DNA of 10,904 nt, from assembly GCA_002311315.1 (NCBI GenBank), contig DBZZ01000080.1, forward strand, positions 24,032 to 34,935, read 5' to 3'. Made by a program: the position numbers and the translations under genes. The stretch comes from Methylococcaceae bacterium UBA1147. GTDB taxonomy: Bacteria > Pseudomonadota > Gammaproteobacteria > Methylococcales > UBA1147. Within the stretch, counting starts at the first letter, position 1. The number at the start of each line of letters is the position of its first letter. Under the pieces are notes generated by a model that was given only the letters and a program-made list of their open reading frames with translations, did no database searches and was not told where the DNA came from. This document shows, one piece after another, positions 6,824 to 10,904 of this stretch.

Positions 6824-8776
6824 CTATTTTTTTTCATCCTTGACTTCTTCGAATTCGGCGTCGACCACATCATCCTTGGGTGCCGAACCGCCACTGTTCG
6901 CTGCATCACCGGTGCCCGCATTCTCAGCTCCGTCACCGGCTTCCGGAGATTCGGCCTGCTGCGCGTAGACCCGTTCGGCCAACTTTCCGGAAAGCTCGGT
7001 AAGCGCCTTGGTCTTGGCTTCGATCGATTCCTTGTCTTGACCACTTTCGAGAGCTTTATTCAATTCGTCGATGACTCCTTCGATCTGGCTCTTTTCGTCG
7101 GCCTCCACCTTGTCGCCCAGTTCTTCCATCGATTTCTGAGTGGCGTGGATCATGCCTTCCGCTTGGTTTCTGACATCCACCAGTTCATGCGCCTTGCGGT
7201 CCTCTTCGGCATGGGCCTCTGCATCCTTGATCATCTGATCGACTTCTTCATCGGAAAGTCCGCTTGAAGCCTTGATGACGATCGATTGCGACTTTCCAGT
7301 CGCCTTGTCCTTGGCTGACACGTTCAGAATACCATTGGCATCGATATCGAAAGTCACTTCAATCTGTGGAACCCCGCGCGGAGCCGGAGGAATATTCGAC
7401 AAATCGAAGCGTCCCAGTGACTTGTTGCCAGACGCCATTTCACGCTCACCCTGCAAAACATGCACCGTCACCGCCTGCTGGCTGTCTTCCGCAGTAGAGA
7501 ACACCTGGTTCTCACGGGTCGGGATGGTAGTGTTCTTGTTGATCAATTTGGTCATGACACCGCCCAGGGTTTCAATACCCAGTGACAACGGGGTCACGTC
7601 GAGCAACAGGACATCTTTGACATCACCGCCAAGAACGCCGGCCTGGATGGCAGCCCCCATGGCAACCGCTTCATCCGGATTGACATCCTTGCGTGCTTCC
7701 TTGCCGAAGAAACCTGTTACGAGTTCTTCGACTTTCGGCATGCGTGTTTGTCCACCGACCAGGATTACATCGTCAATTTCGGAAGCGGAAAGGCCGGCAT
7801 CCTTCAATGCCGTTTCACACGGCGCCTTGGTTCTCTCGATCAGGTCTTCGACCAGAGACTCCAGTTTCGCCCGAGTGAACTTGACATTCAGATGCTTAGG
7901 ACCATTGGAATCCGCCGTAATATAGGGCAGATTGATGTCGGTCTGCTGGCTGGAAGACAGTTCGATCTTGGCTTTTTCGGCAGCTTCCTTGAGTCGCTGC
8001 AGGGCCAGGGGATCACCGTGCAGATCGATTCCGTTTTCCTTTTTGAATTGGTTCGCGAGGTAATCGATGATTCTCATATCAAAGTCTTCTCCGCCGAGAA
8101 ACGTATCCCCGTTGGTCGCCAGCACTTCGAATTGGTGTTCACCTTCAACCTCGGCAATCTCAATGATCGACACGTCAAAGGTACCGCCACCGAGGTCATA
8201 GACCACCAGCGTAGAGTCACCGTGTTTCTTGTCCAGACCATAAGCCAGAGAGGCCGCGGTCGGTTCATTGATGATGCGAGCCACTTCCAGGCCGGCAATG
8301 CGTCCAGCATCCTTGGTCGCCTGACGTTGAGAGTCATTGAAATACGCCGGAACGGTAATCACCGCCTGTGTTACTTCCTCTCCCAGGAATGCCTCGGCAT
8401 CCTTCTTCAGTTTCATCAGAACTCGAGCAGAAATTTCCGGCGGCGCCATTTTCTTGCCCTTGGCTTCAACCCAGGCATCGCCATTTTCTGCTTCGACGAT
8501 CTTATACGGGACCATCTTGATGTCTTTCTGAACGACATCGTCCTTGAAACGGCGGCCGATCAGGCGCTTGATTGCAGACAGGGTATCGGCTGGGTTGGTA
8601 ACCGCCTGGCGCTTTGCAGACTGGCCAGCCAGGATCTCGTCATCATTCGAAAATGCAATGACCGAAGGGGTGGTTCTAGCTCCTTCGCTGTTTTCGATCA
8701 CCCGGGGCACACCCCCTTCTAAAATAGCTACACACGAATTTGTCGTACCCAGGTCAATTCCGATTATTTTTCCCAT
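6824..8776 (-). CDS. dnaK: Chaperone DnaK (Hsp70)
   Basis: DnaK is the ATP-dependent Hsp70 that binds exposed hydrophobic segments in cycles driven by DnaJ and GrpE. The 650-residue protein has the three Hsp70 signatures: IDLGTTNS (7-14), VYDLGGGTFDVSII near 190, and VILVGGQTRMPKV near 335-350. The catalytic lysine lies in AIKRLIGRRF near residue 70. The interdomain linker VLLLDVTPLSLG near 390 leads to the substrate-binding beta domain and helical lid. An Ala/Gly-rich disordered segment ends in the typical acidic tail EFEEVKDEKK. The ATG start has TGGAGA at 8785-8790 as a well-placed Shine-Dalgarno. A sigma32-like promoter lies in the 96-bp gap from grpE, so dnaK can be transcribed independently. 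The last codons form a run of eight A just before the TAG stop; slippage there would change only the C-terminal tip. Confidence 0.99.
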   Translation of the reverse strand: MGKIIGIDLGTTNSCVAILEGGVPRVIENSEGARTTPSVIAFSNDDEILAGQSAKRQAVTNPADTLSAIKRLIGRRFKDDVVQKDIKMVPYKIVEAENGDAWVEAKGKKMAPPEISARVLMKLKKDAEAFLGEEVTQAVITVPAYFNDSQRQATKDAGRIAGLEVARIINEPTAASLAYGLDKKHGDSTLVVYDLGGGTFDVSIIEIAEVEGEHQFEVLATNGDTFLGGEDFDMRIIDYLANQFKKENGIDLHGDPLALQRLKEAAEKAKIELSSSQQTDINLPYITADSNGPKHLNVKFTRAKLESLVEDLIERTKAPCETALKDAGLSASEIDDVILVGGQTRMPKVEELVTGFFGKEARKDVNPDEAVAMGAAIQAGVLGGDVKDVLLLDVTPLSLGIETLGGVMTKLINKNTTIPTRENQVFSTAEDSQQAVTVHVLQGEREMASGNKSLGRFDLSNIPPAPRGVPQIEVTFDIDANGILNVSAKDKATGKSQSIVIKASSGLSDEEVDQMIKDAEAHAEEDRKAHELVDVRNQAEGMIHATQKSMEELGDKVEADEKSQIEGVIDELNKALESGQDKESIEAKTKALTELSGKLAERVYAQQAESPEAGDGAENAGTGDAANSGGSAPKDDVVDAEFEEVKDEKK

Positions 8777-8826
8777 CTAGATTTTCTCCACGTTGAATTC
8801 GCTATCGGGCTCAGATCATCCCGCCA

Positions 8827-8841
8827 AAAGACTTAGTCTTT
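8827..8841. repeat. Perfect 15-bp palindrome at the dnaK heat-shock promoter start
   Basis: AAAGACT (8827-8833), one central base, and AGTCTTT (8835-8841) form an exact inverted repeat. It begins one base beyond the -10 element of the sigma32-like dnaK promoter, so the expected transcription start falls inside it. A one-base centre suits a dimeric DNA-binding protein better than an RNA hairpin, although an RNA stem of five pairs with a five-base loop is possible. It does not resemble CIRCE. No known operator was recognised. Confidence 0.45.
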
Positions 8842-8842
8842 G

Positions 8843-8871
8843 ATATTGGGCAACGATTCATTTATTTCAAG
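8843..8871 (-). promoter_or_regulatory. Sigma32 (RpoH)-type promoter of dnaK
   Basis: The minus strand reads CTTGAAA (8871-8865), a 14-base spacer, then CCCAATAT (8850-8843). The E. coli RpoH consensus is CTTGAAA and CCCCATNT; the -35 is exact and the -10 misses one specified base. The -35 starts one base after the grpE stop, so the promoter exactly fills the start of the gap. It would give a leader of about 60 bases before the dnaK ATG. Heat induction of dnaK is inferred from this match. Confidence 0.75.
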
Positions 8872-8872
8872 T

Positions 8873-9502
8873 TTACTTTTCGATTTTTTCCGGATCAGAT
8901 TCCTTAGCAACGACAACCATTGCCGCCCGAATAAGACGCTGGTTGAGCAAGTATCCCTTCTGGAACACCCTGACCACGGTATTGGGCTCTGCCTCGTCGC
9001 AGGCTTCCATAGCCATCGCCTGGTGAAATTCGGGGTTGAAGGTTTCTCCGACCGGATCGACCACCTCGATATTGAATTTTTCGAAAACGGATGTTAACTG
9101 CTGAAGGATCAATTCGTTGCCTTCCCGGAGTTTCACAATTTCATGATTGGTCTCATCCGGGGAAGCTGCCTGGATTCCCAGTTCCAGGCTATCTAAAACC
9201 GGCAACAATTCCCGGCTAAATTTTTCCACTGCAAACTTGTGGGAATCTTCCAGTTCCCGTTTCGATCTCCGGCGTAAATTCTCCAGTTCAGCCTGGGACC
9301 TAAGAAGCTTTTCCCAGTTCCCCTTTGCCTCTTCGCGTGCAGTCTCTAGATCGGATTCAAGCTGTTCCGTCAAATCCGGTTCCTTGCCGGCATCGTGTTG
9401 ACCAGTCTCTTCGGCAATTGTTCCTTCCGCCTGTTCAAGACTTTCAACCGGCTCCGAAGGATGGCCTTCAGCCGTCACACTGTTTTCTTTTTCGTCACTC
9501 AT
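8873..9502 (-). CDS. grpE: Nucleotide exchange factor GrpE
   Basis: GrpE is the homodimeric factor that releases ADP from DnaK and can act as a thermosensor. The 209-residue protein (E. coli 197) starts with an acidic, low-complexity segment (1-45). A long charged helix predicted to pair as a coiled coil runs about 45-110 (QAELENLRRRSKRELED at 70-86). The C-terminal beta wing has the family motifs FNPEFHQAM (155-163) and GYLLNQRLIRAAMVVVA (183-199). The ATG start has GGAG (9509-9512) at proper spacing and gives the usual MSDE-type N-terminus. It lies 220 bp after hrcA, a long gap for an operon, and a sigma32-like promoter sits at the far end of that gap. grpE is therefore probably expressed both from the hrcA promoter and from its own heat-shock promoter. 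Confidence 0.98.
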   Translation of the reverse strand: MSDEKENSVTAEGHPSEPVESLEQAEGTIAEETGQHDAGKEPDLTEQLESDLETAREEAKGNWEKLLRSQAELENLRRRSKRELEDSHKFAVEKFSRELLPVLDSLELGIQAASPDETNHEIVKLREGNELILQQLTSVFEKFNIEVVDPVGETFNPEFHQAMAMEACDEAEPNTVVRVFQKGYLLNQRLIRAAMVVVAKESDPEKIEK

Positions 9503-9722
9503 GAATAACTCCAGATATCAATTCATCATTTGAATGATCAGGCACTGGGCATAGATTGTTTATCCGTCCGGATCCACCGGCGATTAAGAAACCAGTCAAG
9601 ATCCGCAACCGCGGAAAGAATGACCGCTGCCATGCGCGTTCGGCCAGCAAACAAGCACCAACGCCGATCACGGCCCTGAACTCTCAATTCGGTGGCACTT
9701 TGAAGTGCGACTATGATGGGGA
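9503..9722. other. hrcA-grpE intergenic region, 220 bp
   Basis: No gene is seen. On the hrcA side it contains the -10 of the sigma32-like promoter and the 14-bp palindrome. The middle has only short GC-rich inverted repeats such as GCCG-TGAT-CGGC and ATCCG-GA-CGGAT, none followed by a T run. Near grpE there is a small AT-rich inverted repeat (ATCATT-TG-AATGAT, 9525-9538) and then the grpE Shine-Dalgarno. A heat-shock transcript would have an untranslated leader of roughly 200 bases, unusually long for grpE. Confidence 0.6.
9695..9708. repeat. Palindrome at the grpE heat-shock promoter start
   Basis: GCACTT (9695-9700) and AAGTGC (9703-9708) flank a two-base centre, an exact inverted repeat of 14 bp. 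It begins five bases past the -10 of the sigma32-like grpE promoter, so a transcript would begin at or in it and could carry a 5'-terminal stem of five pairs with a UCAA loop. The half-site partly resembles the GCACTC core of CIRCE, but the spacing (2 instead of 9) is wrong for HrcA binding. Confidence 0.4.
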
Positions 9723-9741
9723 TTAAGATTTGTTATTCAAG
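9714..9741 (-). promoter_or_regulatory. Sigma32 (RpoH)-type promoter of grpE, overlapping the hrcA stop
   Basis: The minus strand reads CTTGAAT (9741-9735), a 13-base spacer, then CCCCATCA (9721-9714). Against the RpoH consensus CTTGAAA / CCCCATNT each element misses only one specified base, and the 13-base spacing equals that of E. coli dnaK P1. The -35 lies in the last codons of hrcA (Leu-Asn of LNNKS) and the spacer includes the stop codon. It would transcribe grpE and possibly dnaK-dnaJ without hrcA. Confidence 0.7.
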
Positions 9742-10766
9742 GCCGCTCCCAATAATTTTGCAGTCAGGTCGACCACGGGAATGACCTTTTCATACTTCAT
9801 GCGGGTTGGGCCGATGACCGCCAAAACACCGACCCTCTCATCGTCGACTGCGTAAGAAGAACTCACCACACTGCAATCGCTCAGGGCCTGGTGGCCCGAT
9901 TCTTCACCAATGTAGATCTGCACCCCGTTGGCATGCAGACACTGGTCCAACAGGTGAAGAATGCCTCGTTTCTGGTTGAAAGCTTCGAAAAGCTGTCGCA
10001 AAACATCAACGCCAGACAAATCGGAACAGTCCATGAGATTGGTTTGACCGCTAAGAACGTAATCTTCCTTTTCGCCCGTTTCACCGAAAGCCAGCTTGGC
10101 CATCGAGATCGCATCGATCATCTGCTGGTTGACCTTCTCATGGAGTGACTCCAGATCGGCAACAACCTGGCGTCGAACATCACAGAGGTCCTGCCCCTTG
10201 AACATTGAATTCAGAAGATTGGACGCCTGCTGCAGGTCTGCTGGGCTGAACCTGGTCGATGTATGAATGATCCGGTTATGAACCTCCTCCTCGTTGGTAA
10301 CAAGAATGACCAGGATCCTGGAGCCGCTCAGCGGAAGAAATTCGATGTGCCGAAATGCAATAATTTCCCTCCGAGGCAGCGTTACGATACCAGCCATCTG
10401 CGTTACTTCCGACAACAGATCGGAAGCGGACTGAATCAGCGCAAGCTTGTCGTCACGCGGGGCGAGACCCCGACGGAACTGATTGACTGCTTCATTTTCA
10501 AGCGGCCTGACCGTCAACAGGGAATCGATGAACAGCCGATACCCGTTGACCGTTGGAATTCTTCCTGCTGATGTATGCGGAGACTGGATCAATCCGTACT
10601 CTTCAAGGTCGGCCATCACGTTCCTGATCGTCGCAGGACTCAGATTGATACCGGCGCCGCGAGCCAGCGCGCGCGACCCAACCGGCTGCCCATCCTGGAT
10701 ATATCGTTCAATTAGGACCTTCAGCAACCGTTGGGATCGGTCATTCAATTCTTCGTGGTTTTGCAC
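9723..10766 (-). CDS. hrcA: Heat-inducible transcription repressor HrcA
   Basis: HrcA binds CIRCE operators and represses chaperone operons; its activity generally depends on GroEL. The 347-residue protein is family-typical in length. The N-terminal winged helix includes LLKVLIERYIQDGQPVGSRA (14-33), the recognition segment SPATIRNVMADLEEYG (43-58) and the wing TSAGRIPTVNGYR (65-77). The rest is the GAF-like and dimerisation region, including GVLAVIGPTRMKYEKVIPVV near the C-terminus, a conserved HrcA block. The start is GTG: the frame upstream meets a TGA before any other start, and the next possible start (TTG, codon 7) has no better binding site. There is no clear Shine-Dalgarno, so low translation is likely, as suits a repressor. 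A CIRCE element 30 bp upstream points to autoregulation. The last codons overlap a sigma32-like promoter for grpE. Confidence 0.97.
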   Translation of the reverse strand: MQNHEELNDRSQRLLKVLIERYIQDGQPVGSRALARGAGINLSPATIRNVMADLEEYGLIQSPHTSAGRIPTVNGYRLFIDSLLTVRPLENEAVNQFRRGLAPRDDKLALIQSASDLLSEVTQMAGIVTLPRREIIAFRHIEFLPLSGSRILVILVTNEEEVHNRIIHTSTRFSPADLQQASNLLNSMFKGQDLCDVRRQVVADLESLHEKVNQQMIDAISMAKLAFGETGEKEDYVLSGQTNLMDCSDLSGVDVLRQLFEAFNQKRGILHLLDQCLHANGVQIYIGEESGHQALSDCSVVSSSYAVDDERVGVLAVIGPTRMKYEKVIPVVDLTAKLLGAALNNKS

Positions 10767-10796
10767 TAGGTAGCTTAAATTTTGTCAGGCAGGAGG

Positions 10797-10823
10797 CTGG
10801 CACTCGATAACATGGAGTGCTAA
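10797..10823 (-). promoter_or_regulatory. CIRCE operator (HrcA binding site)
   Basis: On the minus strand TTAGCACTC (10823-10815), nine bases, then GAGTGCCAG (10805-10797). The left arm and the spacing match the CIRCE consensus TTAGCACTC-N9-GAGTGCTAA exactly; the right arm differs at two outer positions. It begins four bases after the -10 of the hrcA promoter, so it would overlap the transcription start and form a stem at the mRNA 5' end. This is the only CIRCE found in the window. Confidence 0.95.
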
Positions 10824-10827
10824 TAAA

Positions 10828-10856
10828 AAACTATCAATCGAACGGTAGAGTGTCAA
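10828..10856 (-). promoter_or_regulatory. Sigma70-type promoter of hrcA
   Basis: The minus strand has TTGACA (10856-10851), a perfect -35, then a 17-base spacer and TAGTTT (10833-10828), which matches three of six -10 bases including the key first, second and last. The start point would fall in the left CIRCE arm near 10821, the standard position for HrcA repression. No sigma32-type -10 is present here, unlike at grpE and dnaK. Confidence 0.7.
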
Positions 10857-10864
10857 GTAACACT
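10849..10864. repeat. Small inverted repeat over the hrcA -35 element
   Basis: AGTGT (10849-10853) and ACACT (10860-10864) flank six bases; the minus strand reads AGTGTTACTTGACACT. The repeat covers the whole -35 hexamer, so a protein bound here could block or assist RNA polymerase. Five-base arms can occur by chance, and no known operator was recognised. Confidence 0.25.
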
Positions 10865-10904
10865 TTTCTTCTTGGATGCGATCCACCATCATGCTACCTT
10901 CTCG

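Noticed and set aside
7748..8722. Long open frame on the plus strand (324 codons) opposite dnaK
   Set aside because: It lies entirely antisense to a clearly conserved dnaK, and its translation shows no recognisable domain. Long antisense frames are common opposite highly biased genes.
9695..9708. A second CIRCE upstream of grpE
   Set aside because: GCACTT-N2-AAGTGC shares part of the core, but the spacer is 2 instead of 9 and the outer bases differ.
1..10904. CRISPR arrays, insertion sequences, prophage or defence genes, tRNA or rRNA
   Set aside because: No spaced direct repeats, transposase motifs, terminal repeats or RNA gene signatures were seen; nearly all sequence is explained by seven housekeeping genes.

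Overview
This window carries seven complete genes, all on the minus strand and read from the right edge to the left: hrcA, grpE, dnaK, dnaJ, dapB, carA and carB. The proteins are close to Escherichia coli/Pseudomonas forms, and dnaJ-dapB-carA-carB (with greA usually next) is a classic gammaproteobacterial order. hrcA in front of grpE, under a CIRCE operator, is found in a subset of Gammaproteobacteria (Xanthomonadales and several Chromatiales-like lineages) and is absent from enterics. The DNA therefore looks like an ordinary chromosomal region of a free-living gammaproteobacterium outside the Enterobacterales. Species cannot be named from this sequence. No mobile element, CRISPR array, tRNA, rRNA or defence/accessory system is visible.

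Layout. At 10767-10904 is the hrcA control region: a sigma70-type promoter followed directly by a CIRCE inverted repeat. hrcA (9723-10766) encodes the heat-shock repressor. A strong sigma32-like promoter straddles the hrcA stop codon, and a 220-bp gap leads to grpE (8873-9502). A second strong sigma32-like promoter begins one base after the grpE stop, with a perfect 15-bp palindrome at its expected start point, and serves dnaK (6824-8776). A 77-bp gap with a GC-rich 9-bp hairpin separates dnaK from dnaJ (5637-6746). dapB (4785-5591) follows after 45 bp. A 353-bp gap then holds a probable carA promoter, a leader hairpin and an almost full-length Shine-Dalgarno sequence before carA (3301-4431, TTG start). 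carB (47-3262) follows after 38 bp. The last 46 bases appear to contain the ribosome binding site of a further gene lying off the left edge.

How the genes work together. DnaK, DnaJ and GrpE form one ATP-driven chaperone machine, and HrcA represses its own transcript through CIRCE. The internal sigma32-like promoters suggest two layers of heat-shock control: HrcA/CIRCE at the front of the cluster and sigma32 at grpE and dnaK. dapB (lysine and cell-wall diaminopimelate) and carAB (carbamoyl phosphate for arginine and pyrimidines) are biosynthetic genes by conserved neighbourhood. carAB seems to have its own promoter and leader.

The most interesting content is regulatory rather than a new protein system: the two sigma32-like promoters, the palindromes at their starts, the dnaK-dnaJ hairpin, and the carAB leader with its hairpin and an arginine-rich short frame. 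All of these are sequence readings without experimental support.
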